Source: Piscinibacter defluvii (GTDB lineage: Bacteria > Pseudomonadota > Gammaproteobacteria > Burkholderiales > Burkholderiaceae_C). Taken from it: a stretch of 64,000 bases of DNA. Below the pieces are notes generated by a model. That model was not told the DNA's origin. It did not search any database and saw nothing but the letters and a program-made list of their open reading frames with translations. Shown piece after piece: positions 53,342-62,289 of this stretch. The stretch is taken from the NCBI RefSeq assembly GCF_004011805.1, contig NZ_RCHJ01000016.1:1-64000 (forward strand). The letters run 5' to 3'. A program made the position numbers and the translations under genes. Each line of letters opens with the position of its first letter. The stretch's first letter is position 1.

Positions 53342-53941
53342 TCAGATCGGTGTGGCCACCGGCGTGCCGGCGGGCGCCGCGACGGACACGCGCAGCAGGC
53401 TTTCGGCGAAGTGGCGGCCGAACATCCGCGCGGTCTTGAGGTCGCCCGGCACGAAGGCGTCGGCCGGGGCCGAATGTCCGGCCTGCGCCATCAGGCCCGA
53501 CCAGGAGCCCAGCCGGTTGGCCGCCTCGTCGTAGGGCACGCCGCCGTGCTGTTCGGGCAGGATCGGGTTGCCGACCCAGAGCAAGCCGTGCTGCATGCTG
53601 AACACGAACATCGAGAACAGCGTCGACTGCTTGTCGCCCGACGGCAGCGACGACACCGTGAAGCCGGCAGCGAGCCGGCCCTTGAGGCGCTGGGTGCGCC
53701 ACAGCCGTCCGGTGGCGTCCATGAAGCCCTTGAACGGCGCGGAGACGCCGCCGAGATAGGTCGGCGAGCCCAGGATGAAACCGTCGTAGGCGAGCAGGTC
53801 GTCGGGGGTACCGGCGATGGTCTCGGCGCGGACCAGGGCGACCTCGACGCCGGTGACGCTGCGCGCACCCTGGCAGACGTGCCGGGCGATGAACTCGGTA
53901 TGCCCGTGGGCACTGTGGTAGACGATGGCGATCTTCTTCAT
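53342..53941 (-). CDS. WrbA-like flavodoxin / NAD(P)H-quinone reductase
   Basis: A 199-residue flavodoxin-fold protein. The FMN phosphate loop is YHSAHGHTE (8-16) and a ring-binding segment is LGSPTYLGGVS. Such proteins reduce quinones with NAD(P)H and protect against redox cycling. GGAAACC precedes the ATG. Middle gene of the MerR-controlled operon, so a redox or quinone response is likely. Confidence 0.9.
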   Translation of the reverse strand: MKKIAIVYHSAHGHTEFIARHVCQGARSVTGVEVALVRAETIAGTPDDLLAYDGFILGSPTYLGGVSAPFKGFMDATGRLWRTQRLKGRLAAGFTVSSLPSGDKQSTLFSMFVFSMQHGLLWVGNPILPEQHGGVPYDEAANRLGSWSGLMAQAGHSAPADAFVPGDLKTARMFGRHFAESLLRVSVAAPAGTPVATPI

Positions 53942-53986
53942 GGTGTGGTTTCCAGGGTGGTGGGGCTGATGGCCGGTTCGGTGCGC

Positions 53987-54481
53987 TCAGCCGCGAAGTG
54001 CGGCCAGCGCCGACGCGGCAAGGTAGAGGCCGAGGCCGAACACGGCGTGGTTGGCGGCGCTGCGCAGACGGTTCATCCAGGGCGCGGGCGTCTTCGACGC
54101 GGCGACGCCCGCCCCCATCGCCGGCTGCATCACCAGCCAGGGTGCCGCCAGCGTGGCCAGGCCGAACGCCAGCGCGGGTGCCGGCGTCGGCCGCTGCAGC
54201 CAGTCGGCACCGGCCAGAGCCGCCAGCAGCGCCGCATAGGCGATGCCGATGGCGTAGTGCGTGGCCCAGCCCAGCGCCAGCTCCGCCCGCACCGGCGCGG
54301 CTGCGGCCATGCTGGCGTGCACGAAGCGCCCGTGGCTCATGTGGCCGACCCAGCGGCCGATGAGTGCGAAGCTGGACGAAGGCACCCCCAGCCGGGCCAG
54401 GGCCAGCAGCCAGAGGTCCATGAAGGCAGTGGCGCCGATGCCGACGGGCACGGCCAGGAGGGGAACGTCGGACGGGTGCAT
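53987..54481 (-). CDS. DUF2938 family membrane protein
   Basis: A 164-residue protein with four to five hydrophobic helices (VPVGIGATAFMDLWLLALARLG, HYAIGIAYAALLAALAG, PALAFGLATLAAPWLVMQPA), matching DUF2938. Unknown function. First gene after the MerR-type promoter. The leader is about 34 bases. Confidence 0.85.
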   Translation of the reverse strand: MHPSDVPLLAVPVGIGATAFMDLWLLALARLGVPSSSFALIGRWVGHMSHGRFVHASMAAAAPVRAELALGWATHYAIGIAYAALLAALAGADWLQRPTPAPALAFGLATLAAPWLVMQPAMGAGVAASKTPAPWMNRLRSAANHAVFGLGLYLAASALAALRG

Positions 54482-54521
54482 GGGGGGCCTCGAAGGGTTG
54501 ACTCGATGGGGAGTCAGGGCC

Positions 54522-54552
54522 ACTATAGAAGTTGAAGTCAACTTCAAGTCAA
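54522..54552 (-). promoter_or_regulatory. MerR-type promoter with 19-bp spacer
   Basis: On the minus strand the -35 element TTGACT (54552-54547) and the -10 element TATAGT (54527-54522) are 19 bases apart, the over-long spacing typical of MerR/SoxR targets. The spacer contains the dyad TTGAAGT-CA-ACTTCAA (54532-54547). The promoter fires toward the DUF2938-flavodoxin-DUF2798 operon. The merR gene starts seven bases beyond its -35 element. Confidence 0.85.
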
Positions 54553-54558
54553 GGGCCC

Positions 54559-54990
54559 ATGGACATTTCCGAAGTGGCCCGGCGTTCCGGCGTGGCGGCC
54601 TCGGCACTGCGCTACTACGAACGCAAGGGGCTCATCCGCTCGCTCGTGCGCGAGGGCGCGCGGCGCAAGTTCGCGCCGGCGGTGCTCGATCAGCTGGCGC
54701 TCATCGCGCTCGGCCAGGCGGCCGGCTTCTCGCTCGACGAGATCGGCGCCATGTTCACGCCCGGCGGCGCACCGAGCATCGACCGGACACTGCTCGCGGC
54801 CAAGGCCGACGAACTCGACCGCACCGTCAGGCGGCTGCAGGCGATGAGCGAAGGATTGCGGCACGCGGCCGCCTGCCCGGCGCCCAGCCATGCCGAATGT
54901 CCGTCCTTCCAGCGCCTGCTGAAGGCGGCAGCCAACGGTGCACTCGAGCCCCGTGGCCCACGCCGCGTGCCGCGGCGTGCGCAGCGCTGA
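54559..54990 (+). CDS. MerR-family transcriptional regulator
   Basis: A 143-residue regulator. Winged helix-turn-helix at 1-70 (ISEVARRSGVAASALRYYERKGLI), dimerisation helix at about 80-110, and a tail with ACPAPSHAECPSF. SoxR would have four iron-sulphur cysteines here; only two are present, so it is not a classical SoxR and might sense through a thiol pair. It is divergent from the operon whose promoter it most likely activates. Confidence 0.92.
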   Translation: MDISEVARRSGVAASALRYYERKGLIRSLVREGARRKFAPAVLDQLALIALGQAAGFSLDEIGAMFTPGGAPSIDRTLLAAKADELDRTVRRLQAMSEGLRHAAACPAPSHAECPSFQRLLKAAANGALEPRGPRRVPRRAQR

Positions 54991-55056
54991 GGGAGTTGCG
55001 CGCCTGTGGCCCGACGGGCCGGCGCGTCAGTGCCGCGCGGTGCGCGGCGGTGGGTG

Positions 55057-55287
55057 TCAGCGAATGATGTCGCTGATGTCGCCGAGCGACCCCGGCAGTG
55101 ATGTGGCGAACTCCTCCGCCTCGACCGGCTTCTCGTCGGCGGTGGTGCCCGGCGTCGGCTTGTCCAGCGGACGGCAGATGCGGCTGGCGAGCCGGTTCAG
55201 GCGGTCGGAGCGCTCGACCTGCGCCAGCACGGCCGACGGATCGAGCAAGAGCGCAAACGGATTGTTCGCGAGTTGAGCGGTTTGCAT
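55057..55287 (-). CDS. Conserved small hypothetical protein, 76 aa
   Basis: No domain recognised; the N-terminus AQLANNPFALLLDPSAVLAQVERSDRL, with SRICRPLDKP following, resembles short Burkholderiales proteins seen beside core genes. The start is well placed after AGGGAGGTCGCC. The function is unknown. Confidence 0.75.
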   Translation of the reverse strand: MQTAQLANNPFALLLDPSAVLAQVERSDRLNRLASRICRPLDKPTPGTTADEKPVEAEEFATSLPGSLGDISDIIR

Positions 55288-55422
55288 CGGCGACCTCCCT
55301 GAGGCACTGGGATGGCTCGCAATCTACGCACCGGGGACCGGCACGGACAGTCGATGCAGCGCCAATCGGCGTGTCGGAAACGCGCTGACAAAACGCGAAT
55401 CGCGTGACGGAGTTGGCAGCGC

Positions 55423-56046
55423 TCAGCGCACCGCCCGCTGCAAGGTGTCGGCAAGCTGGGCGCGGCCAGCCAGGCGCGCGAAATCGGCCGCGCTCAGGTC
55501 ACGTTCGTTGCGGCGCGACGTGTCCGCCCCCTTGGCCAGCAGCAGGCGCACCGACTCCTCGCTGCCGTAGCGCGCGGCCATCATCAGCGGCGTCGAGCCG
55601 TTCGGCGACACCGCCTCGACCTCGGCCCCGCGCGCCAGCAGCAGCTCGACGATGCGCGGGTTTGGGCCCGTGGCGGCGTAGTGCAAGGGCGACCAGCCGG
55701 GCTGGTTGACCCGGGCGCCGCGCTGCAGCAGCTTCTCGCACCAGTCGAGCTGGCCCTTGATGGCGGCCAGCATCAGGGCGCTCTCGCCCGCCTTGTTGAG
55801 CTGGTTCACATCCAGCCCGGGCGTCTCGACCAGCGCCGCGAAGGCACGCGCCGAATCGCGCTGGATGGCCACGTTGGCCGCCGGCTCACCCTGGGGATCG
55901 ACGCTGTTCGCATCGAACCCCTGGGCGATGAGCGACTTGACCGTGCCCGGATCGTCCCGGATCAGTGCCACGAAGAAGTCATCGTAGGTGCCGGCATGGG
56001 CAGACGAAAAGCAAATCACAGCAAAGAGATAGAAGGCTTTCTTCAT
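55423..56046 (-). CDS. Exported ankyrin-repeat protein
   Basis: A 207-residue periplasmic protein. Signal peptide with a cut after AHA at residue 18, then four to five ankyrin repeats (for example NKAGESALMLAAIKGQLDWCEKLL and GSTPLMMAARYGSEESVRLLLAKGAD). Mediates protein contacts. Its ATG overlaps the tatD stop, so it is co-transcribed with tatD. Confidence 0.9.
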   Translation of the reverse strand: MKKAFYLFAVICFSSAHAGTYDDFFVALIRDDPGTVKSLIAQGFDANSVDPQGEPAANVAIQRDSARAFAALVETPGLDVNQLNKAGESALMLAAIKGQLDWCEKLLQRGARVNQPGWSPLHYAATGPNPRIVELLLARGAEVEAVSPNGSTPLMMAARYGSEESVRLLLAKGADTSRRNERDLSAADFARLAGRAQLADTLQRAVR

Positions 56047-56867
56047 GTGATGGATTGCTTGTCTCGGTCAATCGATTGCGTCGCGACGGGTTGTGTTCGG
56101 GCAAACAGCCGTTCGAAGTTCCGGCTGGTCGCCTCGGCCACCTCGGCCACCTCCAGGCCCTTGAGCGCAGCGAGCTGCTTGGCCACGAAGGGCACCCGTG
56201 CCGGCGTGTTGATCTTGCCGCGAAACGGGACCGGCGCCAGGTACGGGCTGTCGGTCTCGATCAGGCAGCGTTCGAGCGGCACGAAGCGGGCCACCTCCTG
56301 CAGCTCGACCGCATTGCGGAAGGTGAGGATGCCGGAGAAGGAGACGTAGAAGCCCAGGTCCAGCGCGGCGCGTGCCACGGCCAGGGTCTCGGTGAAGCAG
56401 TGGAACACCCCACCCGCCTGCGCCCCGCCCTGCTCGCGCAGGATCGCCAGGGTGTCGTCGGAGGCGCTGCGGGTGTGGATGACGAGCGGCAGCCCGGTGG
56501 CCCGGGCGGCGTCGATGTGCACGCGGAAGCGCTCGCGCTGCCAGGCCATGTCGGCGACGCTGCGGCCGTTGAGGCGGTAGTAGTCGAGCCCTGTCTCCCC
56601 GATCGCGACCACCTTGTCGCGCGCGGCCCGCTCGCACAGGTCGCCCGGGGTCGGTTCGGCGATGCCTTCGTTGTCCGGGTGCACGCCGACCGTGCACCAG
56701 AAGTTGTCGTGCGCGACGGCCATCGCGTGCACCGTGTCGAACTCCTCGAGCGTGGTGCAGATGCACAGGGCGCGGTCCACACCGGCGGCAGCCATCTCGG
56801 CGCGGATGTCGGCGAGCTGGCCGGCCAGTTCCGGAAAGCTCAGATGGCAGTGGGAATCGACGTACAT
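56043..56867 (-). CDS. TatD-family metal-dependent hydrolase
   Basis: A 274-residue TatD-type deoxyribonuclease. Metal ligands are in DSHCH (4-8), GETGLDYY (about 92-99), VIHTR (about 128-132), FHCF (about 153-156) and ETDSPYL (about 204-210). Involved in DNA end processing or quality control. Lies in the leftward core cluster with pilZ, holB, tmk and mltG. Confidence 0.95.
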   Translation of the reverse strand: MYVDSHCHLSFPELAGQLADIRAEMAAAGVDRALCICTTLEEFDTVHAMAVAHDNFWCTVGVHPDNEGIAEPTPGDLCERAARDKVVAIGETGLDYYRLNGRSVADMAWQRERFRVHIDAARATGLPLVIHTRSASDDTLAILREQGGAQAGGVFHCFTETLAVARAALDLGFYVSFSGILTFRNAVELQEVARFVPLERCLIETDSPYLAPVPFRGKINTPARVPFVAKQLAALKGLEVAEVAEATSRNFERLFARTQPVATQSIDRDKQSIT

Positions 56868-56919
56868 GGGTCGCGCAGGGAAGGAGCCGGCAAGCCGCGC
56901 CAGCGCCGGCGGCGCCGGC

Positions 56920-57315
56920 TCAGATCGTCTGGGTCGGCTTGGCCGAGGAGATGGACGTGCCGAGGATCTCCTCGATCTTCAGCTTCAGCACGCGGGTCTT
57001 CTCGTCGGTCGGGAAACGCACGCCGACACCCTGGGTGCGGCCGCCCGAGGCATTGGCCGGGGTGATCCAGCCGACCTTGCCGGCCACCGGGTAGCGCTGC
57101 GGGTCGTCGGGCAGCGACAACAGCAGGTAGATGTCTTCGCCGAGCTTGTAGTCGCGGGTGGTGGGAACGAACAGACCGCCGTCGGAGAACACCGGCATGT
57201 AGGCGGCGTACAGCGCACCCTTCTCGCGGAACACCAGCTGGATGACGCTCGGCCGGGCGCTGGCCGCCGATGGGGCGGCGCCGGACAGGGGGGGGCGACC
57301 AGAGGCCTCGCTCAT
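56920..57315 (-). CDS. PilZ-domain protein
   Basis: A 131-residue protein with a PilZ fold (IQLVFREKGALYAAYMPVFSDGGLFVPT, VAGKVGWITPAN, GVGVRF). The RxxxR and D/NxSxxG motifs for cyclic di-GMP are not clear, as in the PilZ of type IV pili that works with FimX/PilB. The location beside holB and tmk is the usual pilZ neighbourhood. Confidence 0.9.
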   Translation of the reverse strand: MSEASGRPPLSGAAPSAASARPSVIQLVFREKGALYAAYMPVFSDGGLFVPTTRDYKLGEDIYLLLSLPDDPQRYPVAGKVGWITPANASGGRTQGVGVRFPTDEKTRVLKLKIEEILGTSISSAKPTQTI

Positions 57316-57325
57316 GGGCCGGAGT

Positions 57326-58375
57326 TTAGCGAACGGCCGCGCCGGCCGCGCGCGGAACAGCCCGGCGTCCGCATGCCATCTCACCCTGCGTGACGAGTGC
57401 CTCGATTGCCAGGCCGGCGTTGAGCGGGTGCTCGGCATGGCGCGCCGCGCGCCGCAGCGCCGCCGACCAGCCAAGCAGCCCGTCGAGCGACGCCCCGCGC
57501 GGCAGCGACGCCGCGGGGAAGTAGCGCGGTGTACCGCCCAGTGCACTCACGCTCAGGTCGTGGCAGAGCTTCTGCAGCGCGTCGATCGCGCGCGGCAGCG
57601 GCCAGCCGGCGAGCACGGCCGCGTCGCCCTGGGCGAGCGCCTGGGGCAGGCGTGTCCACGTGGCCGCGTCCAGACCGGCGCGTGCGGCCTCGAGGGCTTC
57701 GAGCGGCTGCCCGCCGCAGGCGGCCAGCAGCACCTCGGCCCCCGCGACACCCTGCGCCGCCAGCCAGGCCACGGCCTGCTCGGCGGGTGGCAGCGGCAGC
57801 GCCATCGCCTGGCAGCGGCTGCGGATGGTCGGCAGCAGCGCCTCCGGCGTTGCGCAGGCCAGCACGAAGCGGGCCGCGCCGGCCGGCTCCTCGAGCGTCT
57901 TCAGCAGTGCGTTGGCGGCGACGGCGTTCATGCGCTCGGCCGGGTGCAGCACGACCACCTTGCCATGCCCGCGCGCCGGCGTCGTCTGGGCGAAGCCGAC
58001 GGCGCCGCGCACCGCATCGACCTTGATTTCCTTGCTCGGCTGACGCTTCTTGTCGCCGGCGGCGGCCTCGGCGCCCTCGCCGTTCGCATCCTCGGTGCTC
58101 CAGCCGAGCGCGGCCTGCAATGCCTCGGGCAGCAGCACGCGCAGATCGGGGTGCGAACGCGCCTGCACCAGGCGGCAGCTGGCGCAACGTCCGCAGGGCC
58201 GCGCCGCGGAGGCGTCCTCGCAGAGCCAGGCCTGTGCCAGCGTCAACGCCAGCGGCCACTGCCCGACGCCCGTGGGCCCATGCAGCAGCACCGCGTGCCC
58301 ACGTTGCGTCTGCAGCGCCTGGGTCAGCCAGGGGCCGAGCCAGGGCAGCGGGAGCACGCCGTCCGGGCCTACCAT
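57326..58375 (-). CDS. holB: DNA polymerase III subunit delta-prime
   Basis: A 349-residue clamp-loader subunit. AAA+-like N-domain with a degenerate P-loop GPTGVGQW (Lys replaced by Gln), as usual for delta-prime, which does not hydrolyse ATP. Zinc cysteines lie in CGRCASC (about 60-66). A low-complexity insert is present around 100-120. The start overlaps the tmk end. Confidence 0.93.
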   Translation of the reverse strand: MVGPDGVLPLPWLGPWLTQALQTQRGHAVLLHGPTGVGQWPLALTLAQAWLCEDASAARPCGRCASCRLVQARSHPDLRVLLPEALQAALGWSTEDANGEGAEAAAGDKKRQPSKEIKVDAVRGAVGFAQTTPARGHGKVVVLHPAERMNAVAANALLKTLEEPAGAARFVLACATPEALLPTIRSRCQAMALPLPPAEQAVAWLAAQGVAGAEVLLAACGGQPLEALEAARAGLDAATWTRLPQALAQGDAAVLAGWPLPRAIDALQKLCHDLSVSALGGTPRYFPAASLPRGASLDGLLGWSAALRRAARHAEHPLNAGLAIEALVTQGEMACGRRAVPRAAGAAVR

Positions 58376-58992
58376 CCGCGCGCCTCGAGGGTGGCCTCGA
58401 TCTGTGCCCAGACCTGCTCGCGCGGCCGATCGGACTCGATGCGCACGATGCGCTGCGGCGCGGCGGCCTGGCGCGCCGCGTAGCCGGCGCGCACGCGCTC
58501 GAAGAAGGCCAGGTCCTCGCGCTCGAAGCGATCTGCCGCACGCGCCGCAGCCCGGCGCCGTGCGGCCTCCTCGGCCGGCAGGTCGAGCCACAGGGTCAGG
58601 TCGGGCTGCAGCGCGCCGTGCACCCAGGCCTCGAGCTGGGCCAGCACCGCCGCGTCGAAGCCGCGCCCGCCGCCCTGGTAGGCGAAGGTCGCGTCGGTGA
58701 AACGGTCGCAGACCACGGTTTCGCCGCGTGCCAGGGCCGGCTCGATCAGCGTCACGACATGGTCGCGGCGCGCAGCGAACACCAGCAGCGCCTCGGTCAG
58801 CGCGTCCATCGGGTCGCTCAGCACCCGCTCGCGCAGGCGCTCGGCCAGCGGGGTGCCTCCGGGCTCGCGGGTGCAGTGCACCGTCGTGCCATCCGCGCGC
58901 AGCCGCTGCGCCAGCGCATCGAGGTGGGTGGACTTGCCGGCCCCGTCGATGCCTTCGAAGGTGATGAAGCGACCCGCGCGGCCCGGGCCCAT
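58369..58992 (-). CDS. tmk: Thymidylate kinase
   Basis: A 207-residue enzyme that phosphorylates dTMP to dTDP. P-loop [11 protein letters not shown] at about 11-21, DR motif in [17 protein letters not shown], lid region rich in Arg ([17 protein letters not shown]). The ATG overlaps the mltG stop. Confidence 0.96.
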   Translation of the reverse strand: MGPGRAGRFITFEGIDGAGKSTHLDALAQRLRADGTTVHCTREPGGTPLAERLRERVLSDPMDALTEALLVFAARRDHVVTLIEPALARGETVVCDRFTDATFAYQGGGRGFDAAVLAQLEAWVHGALQPDLTLWLDLPAEEAARRRAAARAADRFEREDLAFFERVRAGYAARQAAAPQRIVRIESDRPREQVWAQIEATLEARGW

Positions 58993-59984
58993 CAGCGGTT
59001 GCGCTGGTACTTGTTCACCGCCCGATTATGCTCGGCGAGGGTGTCGCTGAATTCGCTGGTGCCGTCGCCGCGCGCCACGAAGTACAGCGCCTTGCCCGGG
59101 TCCGGCCGCACCGCCGCCAGCAGTGCCGCCTTGCCCGGCATGGCGATCGGGGTCGGCGGCAGGCCGGGGCGCAGGTAGGTGTTGTACGGGCCGTCGGTCT
59201 GCAGGTCGCGCTTGCGCAGATTGCCGTCGAAGCTCTCGCCCAGGCCGTAGATCACTGTCGGGTCGGTCTGCAGCGGCATGCCGATGCGCAGGCGGTTGAT
59301 GAACACCTGCGCGACGCGCCCGCGCTCGGCCGCTGCGCCGGTCTCCTTCTCGATGATCGAGGCCAGGATCAGCGCCTCCTCGGCGCTCTTCAGCGGCGTG
59401 TCCGGTGTGCGCTGCGCCCAGGCGGCGTCCAGGCGCTGCTGCATCGCGCGCCAGGCGCGCCGCAGCACCGCCAGGTCGGGGCTGCCCTTGCTGTAGGCAT
59501 AGGTGTCGGGATGGAAGCGGCCCTCGGGCGCGACGCCCGGCTGGCCGAGCGCGGCCATCACCTCGGCATCGCTCATGCCGGCGGTGGTCGGCTTCAAGGC
59601 GTCAGCACGGGCAAGTTCGGCGCGGAACTGGCGGAAGGTCCAGCCTTCGATCAGGCGCACGGTGGCGAGCGTCTCGTCGCCGCGCACCATCTTCTCCAGC
59701 AGGGCGCGCGGCGTCGTGCCGGCCGTGATCTCGTAGCTGCCGGCGCGGATGCGCCGAGCCTGGCCGGACCAGCGGAACCATTCGTACAGCAGCAGCGGCG
59801 AGGCCTGCACGCCTGCGGCCACCCAGCCCTGCGCGATGTCGCGCGGCGAGGTGCCGGGCTCGATGGAGAGCTCGGCGCTCTCGCCCGCCAGTGGCAGCGG
59901 CTGCTGCAGCCACCACCACGCCGCACCGGCGGCCGCCCCGGCCAGCAGCACCACGAGCAGCAGCAGCCGAAACAACCACTTCAT
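58992..59984 (-). CDS. mltG: Endolytic murein transglycosylase
   Basis: A 330-residue inner-membrane enzyme that cuts nascent glycan strands. One N-terminal membrane helix ([20 protein letters not shown]), LysM-like and YceG domains, catalytic glutamate in SIIEKETG, and the signature [14 protein letters not shown]. Divergent from ygfZ with a 60-base gap that must hold both promoters. Confidence 0.96.
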   Translation of the reverse strand: MKWLFRLLLLVVLLAGAAAGAAWWWLQQPLPLAGESAELSIEPGTSPRDIAQGWVAAGVQASPLLLYEWFRWSGQARRIRAGSYEITAGTTPRALLEKMVRGDETLATVRLIEGWTFRQFRAELARADALKPTTAGMSDAEVMAALGQPGVAPEGRFHPDTYAYSKGSPDLAVLRRAWRAMQQRLDAAWAQRTPDTPLKSAEEALILASIIEKETGAAAERGRVAQVFINRLRIGMPLQTDPTVIYGLGESFDGNLRKRDLQTDGPYNTYLRPGLPPTPIAMPGKAALLAAVRPDPGKALYFVARGDGTSEFSDTLAEHNRAVNKYQRNR

Positions 59985-60044
59985 CGGCGGCGGCGCGGCG
60001 GCTCGGGCACGGCAGGAAACATGGGCGCTGATGATAATGGCCGC

Positions 60045-60974
60045 ATGCACACGACCTCCTTGCCCTTCGACGGCGCGGTGCGCCTGCCGCGCTGGGGCGT
60101 GATCCGCGCGCGCGGTGCCGATGCCGCAACCTTCCTGCACGGGCAGCTGACCAGCGACGTCGCCCAGCTCGGGCCCTCGCAGGCCCGCCTGGCCGGCTTC
60201 TGCTCGGCCAAGGGCCGCCTGCAGGCCAGCTTCGTGATCTGGCGCCCCGGCCCGGACGACGTGCTGCTCGCCTGCCATGCCGGCGTGCTGCCGGCGACGC
60301 TGAAGCGGCTGTCGATGTTCGTGCTGCGTGCCAAATGCAAGCTCGACGACGCGAGCGCCGAGTGGCCGCTGCACGGCCTCGCCGGCCCCGCCGCGGCCGG
60401 CCTGCTCGGCGACACCCCGCCGTGGCAAGGCCGCACATCCGGCGGCGCGACGCTGATCCGGCTGCCCGACGTCGACGGCCTGCCGCGGGCGCTGGCGGCC
60501 GGGCCGCTCGACACGTCCGCCCTGCCCGCGCTCGACGAAGCCGCGTGGCGCTGGCTGGAGGTGCTGTCGGGTGTGCCGCTCATCGAGCCGGCCACGGTGG
60601 ACCAGTTTGTTCCGCAGATGATCAATCTCGAACTGCTCGGAGGCGTCGACTTCAGGAAGGGCTGCTACCCCGGCCAGGAGGTCGTCGCGCGCAGCCAGTA
60701 CCGCGGCACGCTCAAGCGCCGCACCTTCCTGTTCGACGTCGACGCCGGCGCGCAGGCCGGACAGGAGTTGTTCCACAGCGCCGATCCCGGCCAGCCGGCC
60801 GGCCTGGTGGCCAATGCCGCGCCGCGCCCGGACGGCGGCAGCTCGGTGCTGGCGGAGGTCAAGCTTGTGGCGCTCGACGCCGGCAGCCTGCACCTGGGCG
60901 CGCCCGACGGCCCGCTGCTGCGCCGCCGTGCCCTGCCCTACGCCGTCCCGATCGACGCCGCCCAGCCCGCCTGA
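60045..60974 (+). CDS. ygfZ: YgfZ/GcvT-like folate-binding protein
   Basis: A 309-residue tetrahydrofolate-dependent protein needed for iron-sulphur enzymes and some tRNA modifications. Signature KGCYPGQEVVAR (KGCYxGQE) is present at about 205-216. The N-terminal aminomethyltransferase-like domain shows FLHGQLTSDV. First gene of the rightward core cluster. Confidence 0.95.
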   Translation: MHTTSLPFDGAVRLPRWGVIRARGADAATFLHGQLTSDVAQLGPSQARLAGFCSAKGRLQASFVIWRPGPDDVLLACHAGVLPATLKRLSMFVLRAKCKLDDASAEWPLHGLAGPAAAGLLGDTPPWQGRTSGGATLIRLPDVDGLPRALAAGPLDTSALPALDEAAWRWLEVLSGVPLIEPATVDQFVPQMINLELLGGVDFRKGCYPGQEVVARSQYRGTLKRRTFLFDVDAGAQAGQELFHSADPGQPAGLVANAAPRPDGGSSVLAEVKLVALDAGSLHLGAPDGPLLRRRALPYAVPIDAAQPA

Positions 60975-61026
60975 GCCGCGTCAGACGGCACGGAAAGACT
61001 TCACGCCCTGCCGACGACCCAGCGGC

Positions 61027-61332
61027 ATGCGCGAGCTGTTCATCTACTATCGATCGCCTGCGGACCGCGAGGCCGAGGTGGTCGAGCGGGTCCGAAACTT
61101 CCAGGCGCGGCTGTGTCGTCGGCACCCGCAACTCGTGGCCCGGCTGCTGCGCCGGCCCGAACTGCGCGACGGCCGGCTCACCTGGATGGAGACCTACGCC
61201 CTTCCCACCATGCACAGCCCCGACGGCATCAGCGCCGAACTGCAGCAGGACATCGAAGCCGAGGCCACCAGCCTGGCCGACTGCATCGAGGGCGCCCGCC
61301 ACACCGAGGTGTTCACCGCATGTGCCTGGTAG
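61027..61332 (+). CDS. DUF4936 family protein
   Basis: A 101-residue protein that fits DUF4936 (ELFIYYRSPADREAEVVERVRNFQ, TWMETYA), a family mostly of Betaproteobacteria. Ferredoxin-like fold likely, role unknown. Overlaps the NRDE gene by 13 bases. Confidence 0.85.
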   Translation: MRELFIYYRSPADREAEVVERVRNFQARLCRRHPQLVARLLRRPELRDGRLTWMETYALPTMHSPDGISAELQQDIEAEATSLADCIEGARHTEVFTACAW

Positions 61333-62276
61333 CCCTGGCCATCGACCTGGACCGGCGCTTTCCGCTGGTCATTGCCGCCAACCGCGACGAGTTCTTCGAC
61401 CGGGCCGCCGCGCGCCTGGCCTGGTGGAACCCTGCACCCGACCTGCCCGCCATCCTCGGCGGTCGCGACCTCGAAGCCGGCGGCACCTGGCTCGGCCTGA
61501 CCGCCGCCGGCCGGCTCGGCCTGCTCACCAACGTGCGCAACCCGCAGCGCCACGACGCCGACGCCCCTTCGCGCGGCCGCATCGTGCCCGAGTGGCTGGC
61601 CGCGCGCGAGCCGGTCGACCGGTTCTGGATGCGTACTGCGCTGGCCGGCTACAACGGCTTCAACCTGATCGCCGCGGACTTCCGCCTCGGCGAGTGTTAC
61701 TGGGCCAGCAACGACGGCTCGCATCCGCAGCGGCTCGAGCGCGGCCTGTACGGCCTGTCCAACGCCGGGCTCGACACGCCCTGGCCGAAGGTGGAGACAA
61801 TCAAGGCCCAGCTCGGCGAGGCGCTGGCCGAGGCCGACACGGTGGACAAGCTGGCGCGCGAACTGTTCGACGCGCTGGCCGACCGTGAACTGCCGCCGGA
61901 CGACGAACTGCCGGACACCGGCGTCGGTCTGGAGCGCGAACGGCAGCTCGCTCCGGTCTTCATCCGCACGCCCGACGGACGTTACGGCACGCGCTGCTCG
62001 ACGCTCGTCATCACCGAACGGGCCGGCCGCCACAACGTCACGCATGTGCTGGAACGCACCCATTCGCCGCATGGCGGCGTGGCGCTGCTGCGTCGCACCA
62101 CGCTGAACCACTGGCCGCCGCGCTACGCCGCCGGCGAGCCGGTGCAGCCGGCGCAGGCCGGGGCGGTGTCGGAATCGGAGATCGACACCGCCGCTGCGCC
62201 GCCGCGCCGAACCCGCGTGCGCAGCCTGCTGCGGCCGGACGCACGCCGCCGTCGCGGCAGCACGACGCACCCCTGA
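61320..62276 (+). CDS. NRDE (TANGO2-like) family protein
   Basis: A 318-residue protein of the NRDE/TANGO2 family: N-terminal CLVALA and the NRDE motif at 21-24, then LGGRDLEAGGTWLGL and LSNAGLDTPWPK. An N-terminal cysteine (C2) exposed after Met removal suggests an Ntn-hydrolase-like fold. Eukaryotic TANGO2 is linked to lipid and haem handling. The last 40 residues are an Arg-rich tail. Confidence 0.92.
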   Translation: MCLVALAIDLDRRFPLVIAANRDEFFDRAAARLAWWNPAPDLPAILGGRDLEAGGTWLGLTAAGRLGLLTNVRNPQRHDADAPSRGRIVPEWLAAREPVDRFWMRTALAGYNGFNLIAADFRLGECYWASNDGSHPQRLERGLYGLSNAGLDTPWPKVETIKAQLGEALAEADTVDKLARELFDALADRELPPDDELPDTGVGLERERQLAPVFIRTPDGRYGTRCSTLVITERAGRHNVTHVLERTHSPHGGVALLRRTTLNHWPPRYAAGEPVQPAQAGAVSESEIDTAAAPPRRTRVRSLLRPDARRRRGSTTHP

Positions 62277-62289
62277 GCCGCAGCGGCCG

